Shown here piece by piece: positions 1 to 12,202 of a DNA stretch of 64,000 nt. Source of the DNA: Zonotrichia leucophrys gambelii (lineage: Eukaryota > Chordata > Aves > Passeriformes > Passerellidae); the NCBI RefSeq assembly GCF_028769735.1, contig NC_088170.1, forward strand, positions 43,258,585 to 43,322,584. Direction: 5' to 3'. The position numbers and the translations under genes were made by a program. Numbering within the stretch: the stretch's first letter is position 1; each line of letters begins with the position of its first letter. The notes beneath the pieces were generated by a model. The model saw nothing but the letters and a program-made list of their open reading frames with translations, searched no databases and was not told the origin of the DNA.

Positions 1-3000
1 TAAAAACTATCTAATAGAATTGCAAAGATCAAGAGAAATAATTCCTAGATTTATTTTTTTCCTGATGAAGAGTTTATTCCCGCTGCATAAATCCTGCCTT
101 TTGCTTTGTAAGCTGAAGTATTTCCATTCTTTGTAAGTATTACAGTACTATCTTTCCTAACAATTATCTCATTCTGCTTTTTCCTTTTTTTCCTCCAAAG
201 GGTTTTTTTTTTCCCTTTTAGCAAAGTCTAATTTGGCCAGATCCACCTACATATGCTCAGCTTTCAAATGATTCATTTCAGATGTTCCTTCTGCTTCTCA
301 GCAGCATTTGTTTCCATCATTTTCCATATGTCAACAGGTTATTTTGAAGCAGAATCTCTTCCCATTTTGTCAGTAGGGTTAGCAATGTTTTCTGTGCGAG
401 GACCGTGGGTATAAAAGACAATAAAAAATGACAGAAGATTTCATCTGTCACTTGTTCATAACTCTTACAAAAATAACAGATAAAAGCAGATAAAAATAAT
501 GGTTGGTACCTAGCTGGTCATTCCTTTGCACATCTTTTCTCATTAGACAACAACTGCCTTTGATTTCTCATGTTCATTTTGAGTATGATATTGTGGCAGG
601 TGTCAAACCCAAGTAAAGGCACATGTTAATTGCGTGGGGTTTTGTTTCTGTTATTATACTGATTTTTGCTGCAGATACATTCCCAGTTCAGCATTGTGTA
701 CTTCCTCTGCAGCAATTCATCTTTCTCCATTTTCAGATCTACTGCTCAACCATTTTTTTTTTATAAAGATAGAAAAGCATGCAGCTCCTATTTTTCTTTT
801 TTCCTTAGAGGTACTCAAAGTATCTTTCTCTTACATATATACCGTCATTAACTTAATTTTTTTCTTGTCCAACATGCTGCTCTCTCAATGAGACCTTTAA
901 TGTGCTACAAGAAACACCAAGCAAGATGGGAGAAGCTAAGGGTCTATGATTCAATCTGTGCACTGACCTGCAGCAATTTTCATATTACACCATTGTAGCT
1001 CTTCTGCATTAGCCGTTTTACAAGGCTTCAGGAGAGCAGAATTTTTTGTGTCATTTTTCTGTCATTGAATATATCAGTTCATTCTCACAATGAAAATTAT
1101 TTGGTATTTTTTGAAAATACAGAATTTTTTTAAATTGGCAAATACGACTCTTTGGAAGGGGCTATAATTTGAATTGTTACAAAGCTTTCATGCAAACACA
1201 ATTTGTTTCCAATTCAGTTATATTTTTTATTTAAATTTTATGGCATACTTGAAAAAGAATCTGCTTTGCAGATAGCCCAGTTGGTAACAACCAGGCTTTG
1301 CATAATGCCTAGCACAAACTTTGTGCAGACAGCCAAACAATAGAAGGCCTATTTCCAACTTGACAAATGTTAGCTGCAGATTTCCATTGTCTCGCTCCCA
1401 GTTCAGATTGCGTCAGGGAATTTCTGCTGCGATTTTATTCATTGCAACTGATTGTTAAAAATCACACCCCAAATCCAAAGTTATTAATAACACATTCAAC
1501 AGATGGCAGATGATTTTAGAAGAGCAAAATGCAACGGGTGATGCATTGAGTGTGATTTCTCCAAAATGAATTTTTAACTCACAGTATTTGGCTCTAAATC
1601 CAATCTAGTCAAATGTAATTTAAATTTCAGTATGAAGTGAAGGAAAATAATTTTGCACCTCGTGTTGTATTGCCATCTAAATCCCTGAGCCTTAAAAAAA
1701 TTGTCCATCATGTATTTAAAAAGCTGATTGGAAGATGGAAAACAGCATTATTCAGCAGGAAAATGCCATACAGGTATAAGAGTATAGATATTTACATTGA
1801 ACTTGTGGAAAACAAAAGGTTTTTGAGACAGTTTTATTAATTAAGTTGTTTGGGATTTTTAAAGCTGGGATCTATATACATGGTCAAGAATTCCTCCCTC
1901 TGAAAACAACTCTAGGATTTCAAACTCTTTGCAAGGCTGATTGAATGGAGCTGGGCTTTGTGATCACTCAGTGCTAAAGCAGCCCCCATCAAAAATATTG
2001 CAGTAGCAGAAGTCCAGAGAGGTAAAACCTTCTGAGTGTCATCCCCTTTATCTGTAGACCTAGAGGAAGCAGTACTGTAACTTGTCTGTAACAGCAAGTA
2101 GTTCTCCCCATCTCACCAGCTTTGCTATGCTTCTTGTTTTCCTGGTGATATCTAAGCAAGTTTCTACCTGTTCTTGCTCCTGATGAGAGCTCAGCAGCTG
2201 AGGCAAGTGACTATTCCAGCACCTATGCACAGCACAGTCTGCATATGAATAACTTGTACAGGTGCTTAGATTGCATTTTTCATCCCTTTATGCCTTAATG
2301 GGATGAAGAAAGCACCAGTTGGCTGTCAGAAGCAGTGCCCCGTGGAGCTCAGCAGGGCCGCTCCTTTACGGCCTGAATGCAGAATTCAGTTCCTTCACGG
2401 CGTAGTCAGGGGAGTATCAAAGGAAACCCACATGTGGTGGAAGCTGTGCTCTGGTTCCTCCTCCGGGAGATGTTACAGCCCTGAAACACTAATGAAAGGC
2501 CGCCTGTGCTGTCAAAACATAATTAAAATGTAAACTAATCTCAGGGCAGAAGGGAAGGTACAGCACCTGCCTTTATCAGCCCCGGCCATGACTCACTGCT
2601 CTGTGCCCTAATGAGCCCAAATGAATATGCAGTTGGAGCTCAACCCACGCTACTCTGCTCTCAACTCTCTGTAACAACACCAGCAGACACATAGCTTGCA
2701 GAAGGAAAGGTATTGTTTAGGAAATTTTTTCATTTTATTTCATTTCTTGCTAAAATAGTAGCAGTAAATATGCATAGGTAAAGAATTGTATATTTTTAAG
2801 TACCTACCACAAACCCCCATCGAAAGTTTGATGAATGGTTAGCATATGCTCTATTGAATGGGAATATAGCTAAACTGTGCTAAAGCTGGCATCATATTTC
2901 TGGTGTTTCTGGCAAATTCAGCATGTAACATTATCTCATATGAGATTCAAACAGTAATCACTTGGATTTGTGTTTTGTATGGGATCTGAAAAATAAATTG

Positions 3001-3037
3001 CACTATTTCTATTGTGTCAGAAGAGATTATTTGAAGC
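1..3037. other. AT-rich unique DNA, no gene seen
   Basis: Only short chance frames are present (85 codons at most). I see no splice-flanked frame with a recognisable protein and no transposon end. Two parts look more complex than their surroundings. One is about 1255-1470 (TTTGCAT-like and ACAAT-like words). The other is about 2560-2650 (a TGACTCA AP-1-like word near 2589 and ATGAATATGC near 2620). These could be conserved regulatory DNA, but that is only an impression from motif content. Confidence 0.55.
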
Positions 3038-3084
3038 GCTGGTTGTATGTCACTTAGGGATAGCTTAAGTGACATACAACCAGC
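3038..3084. repeat. Perfect 19-bp inverted repeat (hairpin)
   Basis: The left arm at 3038-3056 (GCTGGTTGTATGTCACTTA) is matched exactly by its reverse complement at 3066-3084, with a 9-base spacer. Both arms are perfect, which is unusual in a unique AT-rich setting. It could form a cruciform, or a 19-bp stem if transcribed. The stem is shorter than a usual microRNA precursor. A local template-switch duplication is the simplest origin, and no transposon features flank it. Confidence 0.95.
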
Positions 3085-4649
3085 AAACTGCATGACATAA
3101 TTGTCCAGTGACAACTTTGGTCAAAATCACTCTTGTTTTTCCTTGGGTTTTTTTGGTTGGTTTTTTTTTTTTTTTTCAGCATTATTATTAAAGTGCTTTT
3201 CAAGCATTACCAAATGTTCTGTTACACTTTCTATATCTCCTTTTTTACCCATAGTTTATAAAGCCTCTCAAGCTGCAGACAGGCAATGGAAGAAATTCTG
3301 GAGACTGTGGGTGACATGCCAAGCTGCCTTTTGTAGTTAACCTGAGTCTGTCTGCAGCATTACCTAAATGAGTTATGTGATGCTTTCATCTTAGATCTTA
3401 CAATATGAAAATTGTTTCCTACAAAAGGGATGGCATTGTTCCCTGAATGCATTGCTGTGCTGATGCATTTAGAAACCTAACTATTTGTTGAATATATTTA
3501 CCCTGACAGAACATGATGACTGGTTAAGGAAATTAAATCACCAGCACATAAGCAAGAAACATAGATCTTGTTTTAGGGTGCTTCTTTATACTTTTAGTCC
3601 AGAGAGCTAATGATCTGAAATAGTTTTACAATGTTACCATTCATAACTCTATTTGCTAAGCTCCAGTTCAATAAGGTAGTCAAGCATGTTCCTAGCTTCG
3701 CTGGGTCATTCTTAAGCAGATCTTAAACTTTATCTTCAGTACCTGGGGTTTTACCATCTTAAGTCAGTTGGAATAGACTCCATATTGCAATAATTAAAAA
3801 AATGAAAAAACTAACCTCTCAAAATAGTAATGTGTTGATATTTTGAGAAAATGCATGTAAATATTTACTACTGATGGAAAAAAAAGTAGACAGTCATTAG
3901 GGTTGAAAAGTTGTTCCCGAAACAGACTCCTGATTATCTCTTACTTGGATTCTTTTTCAATGAAGCTCGCTTGACAAACAAAACATGTGGTCCAGGGCAT
4001 AGGTCTAAGGAAACAATTGCCTTTTTCATCTTCCACTTACTTCCACATTCTTCTAAACATGCATGAGATTCACTATTGACTTCATGCAGATCCTGGGAAG
4101 ATTTAGAGAAGTTCCGTTTCAAATTTCTGTTTGACAAATAACCTCAGATATAGGAAATAATAGAAATTTCTGAGATGAGATCCTATAATTTTAACATAAC
4201 CACAAACAAGAACTAAAAGTATCCTTCTCATCCCAAGGCCCTTATTGCTCACACAGGAATGTGGAGCACGTTATTTGAAATAATGAGAGTTTGTAAAACT
4301 CAGCAGGTAATGGCAAGAAGCAGGAGATAAAATATCTGCCTTTCTACCATGGTGCTGTCCTTTGACAGAAGAAAATATGGAGTCAGAGAGAAGCTTGCTA
4401 TTGAAACACAAAAAAAATTCTGGAAAGAAACTGTGAATGATGATCTTTTGAGTCAGTCAGACACCCAGTGCATCCTGGGTGTATAAACCAAAGGCCACTG
4501 TCACATAACCTAAGTGCACTTTAAACTTTTTCGTTGCAACTCTCTATTTTTATGAGGTGAGGGGGTTTTATTCACTTTCCTCCTTATTCTTTAGGGGCCT
4601 CTTGCAGAGCTGAGATTAGGGTACAAACATAGGAGAAACTGAATTGGGA
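3085..4649. other. Noncoding stretch with a T-rich tract
   Basis: It holds a G/T low-complexity tract at about 3145-3176 (GGGTTTTTTTGGTTGG followed by 16 T). Otherwise it is AT-rich unique sequence with only chance frames of fewer than 80 codons. No exon, RNA gene or repeat family was recognised. Confidence 0.55.
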
Positions 4650-4807
4650 AAAGCCCCAGGCCATCCACATCCCTGGAAGTGTTCAAGGCCAGGTTGTGTG
4701 GGGCTCTGAGCAACCCAGTCTAGTGAGCAACCTCATGGCAGGGGTTTTGAAATAGATGATCTTTAAGCTCACTTCCAACCCAAAATATTCCATGATTCAA
4801 CGATTCA
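4650..4807 (+). mobile_element. CR1 LINE 3'-end fragment
   Basis: The order of words matches the 3' end of avian CR1 retrotransposons. It has a 'ccatccacatccctggaagt' block, then 'gttcaaggccaggttg', then a 'ggctctgagcaaccc' block, a 'gatgatctttaag' block and 'ttccaaccc'. It ends in ATTCCATGATTCAACGATTC, a decayed form of the ATTCTATGATTCT terminal repeat. CR1 copies are usually 5'-truncated, and this is a short, diverged and inactive one. The left edge is approximate. The assignment is from memory of the family, not a search. Confidence 0.88.
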
Positions 4808-7800
4808 GCTTGCACTCCCAAACTTCTGCACAAAATCAGGATGTTTCTTGCTGTAAAATTTATATAGGGAATTGCTAATGGTTTCTGTTCAAAGGGTTAT
4901 TGTTTGCAGGAGTTAATAAATTATAGATAATGCAAAAATATGCATTGCAGACTGCACCAGTGCATGCCTAAAATGTGACGTTCGAGAAGATATATTTCCA
5001 GAAATCTGATGATGAATCTATGTGAGGCCAGTAAACTGCCAAATCAAGCAAGATACTGCCCAAAATTTTGTTCCACTGCTTATGTGCCATATTTTCAACC
5101 TCACTTCATTCATGTGGCAACTTTGAACCTGAAAATTCAGAAAGCATGAACAACTACCTTAAAAAACCCCTTATGATGATGGTAGGTTATGCTAAAAAAT
5201 ATTCTAATGAATCTATAGCATTTGAGTGTTCATCTGCCAGCACACAAGAATTATCTGGACCCTGTGAGTGCATTAACAGAACACATCTTTTAAAGCCGAT
5301 GGTGGTATTTGCAAGCTTTGATGGTTTGAAACTGACCCTCCTTTGAATATGGTGAAAGTTACAGGATACCTTTAAAATACCATGTAGCTAATAATTATTT
5401 GTTGACTAATGAATAAGGGCTGTTCCAAAGCACCAGGTGACAGTGATCACATAATGAAGGAAGTGATGAAACCACAGACTGCTGTTTAACAAGACAGACC
5501 TTTTCAAGTCTCTTTACTATTCACACCTGACAAGTTTTAACTCTGATTTTCCTCCCCACAACATACATCATAGTGCTGCATGATATTTTTCAAATGAAAA
5601 AGAAATTCCTGAGTGTTCACTTTTTAAAGTACTATTATTTTTCTTTTCTAATTTAATATTATTCTGTTTCCACCTAACCCCTCCTTAAAACATTTAGAAA
5701 ACTACTAATATAATGAGAAGTCAATCATTTCAGACAAGAAATTTTGAAGTCCACTTAATAATATGGATCTGTTTTCCCTCTTATGAAATAAACTCAGCTT
5801 GGAAATTATATTGTTCATAATCTTATTGTTTTATTTTACTTCATTTAATTTTTTATTTATTATGGCCTTGATTTTAGGAATTTGGCCACAAAATAACAAT
5901 GGTTTTCTATAACTCATGGATCCTGTACTCTATAAGGAATTTCAAGAACAGAAGATGGGATGAGATTTGCTTTCTGATGTTTTTTTCAATGTATTTTCTG
6001 GATTCATTTTTGTATGAATTTGTAAATTAACATTTTAGATTGAGTCTGGTAAAATATGGGATGCTTGGTCTTCTTAAAACTATTTTGGCTATCTGTATGG
6101 TGTACTATCTGTAATTTCCTGACAGAATTTACTGGGCTTCTTATATAAGACTATTTCCTCTCTGTATTTTGTTTTAATAGTTCCTCTTTTTATCAGGAGG
6201 TATTGACACACTCACACACAGACACATGCATTCCAACCTATATGCTGATTTTGTGATGATCTCAGAGCTGGATTTTTGGTCTGTAGGAAAATAAATTGGA
6301 ATTTGAACTCTGAACATGTTCAGATTGTCAGTGTTTATCTCAAAGTCCAAGAACAATTTTATGTTACACTGGTCAAGAAAGTTGCAGAAACATTTTCAGC
6401 ATCAAGAGATTAATGGTAGTAAAGGACTGTTAAAACAGAATTATAAACTCTTAAAGATGGATTTATGAGTTCTAGAGCAAAGTGCAAGTAGGTGTCCCAG
6501 AACTAGCAAGTCATATTGGCCACCAAAACCTCTTACTATTATGCCCAAACATGGATGTACTCTGCCCAAGGCATTTTTCATTTACTCTAGCTTTTCCTGG
6601 AATGCTCTGTCTCATTAAGTGACTGATCCTGATCACAGGGAATTGCATGCTACAGGATCAAAACCCAAAAGAATCAACTTTCCTGAATTTCTTCTGTTAC
6701 CAAAGCCATTTTTATGCAATCTTATAAATATGCTCCTATCTATAATCTAAAGTAAATTTAAGTCTTTTATTTCCTCACCACTTCTTAGCTAGCTCTTCAG
6801 ATCCTGACACATTTAGGGGTTTCATTTAGGTAATTTAGATAATTTAGGTATTATAGGCTACCTTTAAAAATTTTCATTAAAGTTCCAAAACTCCATGTGA
6901 CTTAAGGTAACGGGACCTGACTTTGTACAAAAGTGAGTTTTTAGTAGTAGTAGTATAGGAAAAAAGATGTGGAGAAAGCATCTTATGCCATGAAATATAA
7001 GAAGATTAACTATGGATGCTCTTTCAGTAAGAGAGTCTGAAAGTACTCTCTGAAAGAGAATATTTTCCCAGCAGACAATAAAATATTTTCAAGACTAAAT
7101 GATGAACTGAAAGTCAGATCCTGGTCCTTTTAATTCAATTGCATGGATAATCCAATTCCCTGAGATGATTATTTTCATGGAAAATGGAACAGCTAAAACA
7201 AAGCATGAGTGAAATTGAACCTTGCTTACTGTCAGTGGTGTCTGTAACACATTTTCACGACTGATTTTCAGTAACAGCAAGAAATTCCCCACAGAGAAAG
7301 ACTGTCTCCAATAGACAACCCAGCTATTGAAAGAAGAATGTTGGCAAAGGGGAAGAGACCCTCACAAGAAGTTACAGAAGCAAGAGGAAGCTGAATAGGG
7401 TGCCAGTGAAACCCCTCTTTCTTCCACCTTGCTCCTGCTGCTGAAGCTGGAGTGCCCAGACATGGGTCAGCACAGAAACCCCTGGGGAAGGAGCACCCTC
7501 GTGGGAAAATATCTAGAAATTTTAAATATAATAAATCTCAGGAAAACTTTTAAAAAAACAACTACAGTTTCAGGATTTCCAGGCAAGGAACAAATGTGTG
7601 ATAGGACACCGTCCATGCTTCTAAAAGACAAAAGTGTCCAGAGCCTTTAACAAGCCCATCATCCTTGAAGACACCTTTCAGCCATGGAACAGGTTGGAAA
7701 ACACTTGCTAAGAATTCCTCTTAGTACAGGTGCAGTTTGTCAGGAGAAATTTTTATGTCTGTGCTCTATCAGTGTCACAAAAAGCCCACACTGTCTTGCT

Positions 7801-7976
7801 ACTCTGATTTGTATTCACCAATGCGGTAATGTTTCACCAGCTTAGATAAGCAACACACTCATATTTACCAAATGCAACCTCACAAACACTGCCATGTTAG
7901 CAAGGCTGCTACTGCCATTTAGGTTTATCTTAATTTTATCTCCCTGAAGAATCCAGATACTCCTCTGCATAATGTG
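4808..7976. other. AT-rich unique DNA, no gene seen
   Basis: Chance frames only (92 codons at most). A small degenerate ATTTAGGTA repeat lies at about 6815-6860. Long T/A-rich runs occur around 5620-5880. I recognise no exon, RNA gene or transposon. Confidence 0.55.
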
Positions 7977-8007
7977 CATTGTTTCACCACAGGGTGGTGA
8001 AACAATG
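7977..8007. repeat. Perfect 14-bp hairpin with 3-base loop
   Basis: CATTGTTTCACCAC at 7977-7990 is followed after AGG by its exact reverse complement at 7994-8007. Such a short loop is typical of an intrastrand copying event at a replication fork. A related word, AATGTTTCACCAG, lies upstream near 7828-7840, so the source word may be locally duplicated. Confidence 0.93.
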
Positions 8008-9666
8008 ACAGTGGATGAAGTCACACTCGTGTCTACCAGCAGAAGTTTGTTCAGTTGATTATTGTTTAGGAGACCTTTTTGGGCTTATATCCCCAACCAG
8101 ATCCCAGACCTTTCCTGCCTATGGTCCCCTGAGAAATTCCTGTGGACACCACTGAGCTGGACCTCATGGTGTGCCCAGTGAGTTTTAAGTAGCACATGCT
8201 GCATTAGCTGAACACACTTGGAAATCACACATTTTACTTCTTTCTGCCATAGCCTCAGCTCACTGAATAATTCCAGGTCGAAGCTGAGGAACAATGTGCA
8301 GTGAATATTGTGGCTGAGCCTTGGCTGCTTATAAATTTTCCAAGAGTAAAATCTAAGTTCTCCTGACTTAAAACTTCTTGTATTTTATTAAAAGAGAGCA
8401 TTTTAGAGTTTCTTGGCTGTCTCCCATTTTCTTGGCTAGAGTTCCCAGGCAGATTTGATGTTGTCAGATGGTGCTCCCAATTCTGAGCAAAAAGGGGAAA
8501 AGGCAACTTTTTTCTTTGGGGGCTTGAAGGCTTTTCTTCTGAGTTGTCTGCTGCCTTTCTCTATCTTCTCTTTTCCTGTGAACAAGACTTCTAATATCAT
8601 TTAAGAAATCTTCTTTTCTGCCACCTGGGTATCATCAATTAGTTTGTTGCTTTCTATGAAAGTTAGCTGTTCCTCTTTTGACACCAATGTCCTTTTAGTG
8701 GGTGATTTCTGATCCAGTCAGCATACTGCTTTGAGATTTTTTGGCAACTAAGATGCCAACTAACCATTCCAAGCTGGAGTCTCTTGGCTTCAGAAAACAT
8801 CAAAGCCACACACCAATAATGGAGACCTTCATGAAGTTTGCATACATTTGTTTGCTAGGAACCCACAGAGTTCAGGTGAGTCCAAGCCAAAACCATATCC
8901 CTCCACACAGCATCAGACCTGGTGTGAGTAATTTTTAACTCTGCCTGAAGATGTGGGAGTGTTGAGTGTGGATTTACCATGGGCCTGAGGAGCATTTCCA
9001 GCTACCTACCATCAATATTAACCACCAGGGTGCACATTCACACACCCATGCAGCAACCCCTCCTAAATCAGTGTTGTCTTCATCCACAGAGCATCCTAGC
9101 TGGAAGGTGAATACATTTGCTCTCTCTTATATCACATCTTGACAAGGCTCTCCGAGTCTGAGGAACCACTGGGACTTGGTACCCAATTCTATCATCTGAC
9201 CTAGATTCTTCTGTTGCATTTCCTGGAGAAAATAACATACATTTCTTACTATGATGTTCCATTCCGACCTCCTGGAGTGATTTCTATGACCTTGATCACT
9301 TCTTCAGTCAACCTTACCGGGATGTAATATTTCAAAATCACCTCTCAGAGTCTCTCACAACAGACCAGCACAGAGACACACACTGGGAGGCCAGAGACCA
9401 GCACGTTATGATCATGAACTCTGAACACTCTCAAAACTGACTTCAGGGAACAAAGGGATATATTTGAAAGAAGTGCTAATTCAAACAAATACAGTTTTAT
9501 TAGAGGAGCTTGGTAAGCTTATTACCCTGTTACGTGCAGCATGCACATCTTGGGTCATGCAATAGGGGTACTCTTTGGCAGGCTTTTCATTCTCTGCACA
9601 GCCAGGAGCTGTTACTGGCTCTGAAGTCCACCCTGAGTTGCCAGTCACAGCCACTGAAGCACAACC
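8008..9666. other. Unique noncoding DNA, no gene seen
   Basis: There are only chance frames, including two overlapping minus-strand frames of 69 and 83 codons at 8085-8506 with no recognisable protein. No repeat family or RNA gene was recognised. Confidence 0.5.
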
Positions 9667-9704
9667 TGAAATTCTACAGCTTCCATGAAATTCTACAGCT
9701 TCCA
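9667..9704. repeat. Exact 19-bp tandem duplication
   Basis: TGAAATTCTACAGCTTCCA occurs twice head to tail, at 9667-9685 and 9686-9704, without a mismatch. The lack of divergence suggests a recent slippage or end-joining duplication. The unit length would also make it polymorphic if unstable. Confidence 0.96.
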
Positions 9705-12106
9705 AATTCTTGCTGAAAGCTGCAGAATTTGGCCTTTGGCTCTGCAAGGTGTTTTACAAGAGGTAAGCACATTGCCAGACTATTTGCTGTACTGAATTTT
9801 AAGCTCTTCATTTAGTTGTCTCCTAGGCTTCTCCTTTTAGAAACTGGTAGGGAGGATCAGATTGAGGACTACTCAGAATTGCTAAGTTAGGTTTTCACAT
9901 TCTGTAGAAGCTAAGTCTCTCCTCATTAGCTAAGACTTAGGAAGACAAGGAGCCTCTCCAATCTGTTTGATGGTTTGCATATATCCTCTGACAAACATGC
10001 AACCAAACATCACAAGACAAATTTCCAACAGATACTTTTGAACTCAGTTGAAATTTAGCTTGAGAAAGGTTTCAAGACACTGTCCTCAAACAGCTAGAGA
10101 ATTGATATGCTAGGAGATACATTTAAAACAGATAATTTCTCCAAGTATTGCAGACAAGATAATAAATTAATATCATATTTACAAGTAAGAATAAAAAATA
10201 ATTACAAGCACGATGCATTGTCTTTTCAGATATTTGCATAATTATGTATTTCATCCAGGAACTGGTATTATGTCACGTCTTCATGTCAGAGTAGGAAGTA
10301 CTTTTTTAATGAGAAAACAGGAAAAATATCAACTGAATGGAAAGAATTACATTTCCTTAATTTTTTTTTTTTTATAATTCAGTAGCATCAGAAAATCATA
10401 AAACAACCTGTATGGTCAGATACACCTCACATACTTCTAGAAAGATCTGTACATAAATTACACTATTGATATTGGGTAAAGAATTTTGTTATCTTAGAAT
10501 CTGTTACATGCTGTTGCCATATAAATTATTTGGCTGGCACTACTGACAGTTTTTTCTAACTGGATTGCAAGTTGCTTATTAATGCAGTGTTGGAAAAACA
10601 TGTGAAATTATCACTTTTCTGAGACCAAGTCAATATTTACCTACACTGAGAGGATGTGGCTGCCATGGTGATGGGGGGGCTATGAGGAGGGCAGAAATGC
10701 CTGGTTTGAGGTCCTCAGTGCACACACAGTGCCCCTCTGGCAGGTGTGTTCCCCATACAGCACCCCTGAAGGTTCTCTCTATCCCACCCCAGGAGAATCA
10801 AAGGTCCCAGGGGGCAATGCTCCCAGTGCAGGTGGTACCTTAAGTGTACAATTTTCTTCCCAGACTGGAGAGGTTCCTGTACATTGTTACGTGGGAAAAA
10901 GAAGCTGGTATTCCTGCTTCCCAAGATAAACTAAGATGCCATATTCATCTTAGCCATATTCAGCTGTGTCCCTAGTCTTCTTTTATGGGGATTATTTCAC
11001 ATCAAGACTTGATTTTGTCAGTGTCATCTGTTCTCTTCCAGCATCCCTCCTTCTCCCTCTGCTGACTTCATAAACACATACATTAAAAGCATATACATGA
11101 ATAAAAAAGTCCGAGAACAAAAGGCTCAGAGCAGCATTCAATCAACAAAAAACACTTCCCAAAGTGTCATTCAGCTTTGCAGACTCTAAGGCCATTCAAT
11201 TTTAATTTACGCAAAAATTCCAAGACGGAATTAGAAGAAGGATGAGGAAGAGAAAAAAGAAGAAAAGAGCAAACAAAACTTTTTACTCTTGTTTCCAGAG
11301 ATATTCACCTGATAGAAATTCCAAGAGGAAGCAGGGCCAAGACATAAGCTTGCCTTGTGTCTCACTTTAGGTACTCCTTGTCCTTCCTGGGCCCTTCCCC
11401 TGGTGTGACCTGTGGTCATTTGTGCCCTCAGGAGCTGGGCTGGGGCTCCAGGGAGGGTGTGCAGCATTGGCTCAGTGTGCCAGGGGCTGGTGGGCACTGC
11501 AGGGCTGGGACACCGGGCAGGGGCTGGGGGGTGTGCAGGGCAGGGCAGCGCCTCACCAGGGCAAACCTGACCTGCTCCTCACCCCACACACACACCCAAA
11601 ATGTTTCAAGCCAGCAATCCTTCCAGTCTCTCACAGCCCCTAAGAGCTGATACTGATAGTTTTCCCTGGGTTGTTGCCACGACCCAGAGATGTTACTGGA
11701 AGAGCTGGAGAGTGAGTCAGGGAGCTCACACTGCAGGAAGGAAGTGGAGGAGGGAGGTACTCTGATCCTTTGGCCCATGAGATCTAAAATATCTGCCTGA
11801 AACTATTCTTACAGGATTTTGTGCCAAAATAAAATGTTATCTATCAGGGTGTTTCTCTGACTGACCTGATGTTAAGCCATGCTGTAAATCAAGGGTAGGC
11901 AGAAGCTGATGACAGCAACACAACAGCAGGGACTTCTCCCTGGCAGATGCCATGGGGTCCCTGTGGATGGAATCTCAGTTTGAGCTCTGACTTCAGAGCA
12001 GACACTAAACAGTGTCACTCAGCTGTGTAAATCCAGCACATGGAGCACTCATTTGTTTTACAGTTAGACACCCACCTGTCACAACAACTAGATAAAAATA
12101 GGCCTT
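9705..12106. other. Noncoding stretch with a GC-richer patch
   Basis: Mostly AT-rich unique DNA. From about 11356 to 11780 it becomes GC-rich with many G runs on the + strand. Several overlapping frames (88-116 codons) are open on both strands there, which is expected where stop codons are rare and is not evidence of a gene. CpG is sparse, so it is not a CpG island. A purine-rich run lies at about 11236-11272. Confidence 0.5.
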
Positions 12107-12202
12107 CCCCCCCCCCCAAATATTTTAATTTTAATTTATCCATTTAAGAGCAAATTGAAATGTTTTCCACACTCCTCCCCCACGCCCCCTCCTTCCCCCA
12201 GG
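12107..12202. repeat. C-rich low-complexity segment
   Basis: A run of 11 C at 12107-12117 is followed, after an AT-rich gap, by C-rich clusters at about 12169-12200 (CCCCCACGCCCC, then CTTCCCCC). The complementary strand is G-rich, but the four tracts needed for one compact quadruplex are not adjacent. It has no coding content. Confidence 0.8.

Noticed and set aside
3038..3084. MicroRNA precursor at the 19-bp hairpin
   Set aside because: The stem is too short and too perfect for a normal precursor, and there is no extended pairing outside the arms.
10385..10440. Possible CR1 3' end (AATCATAAAACAACCTG word)
   Set aside because: Only about 20 bases resemble the family end and the following sequence does not continue the match.
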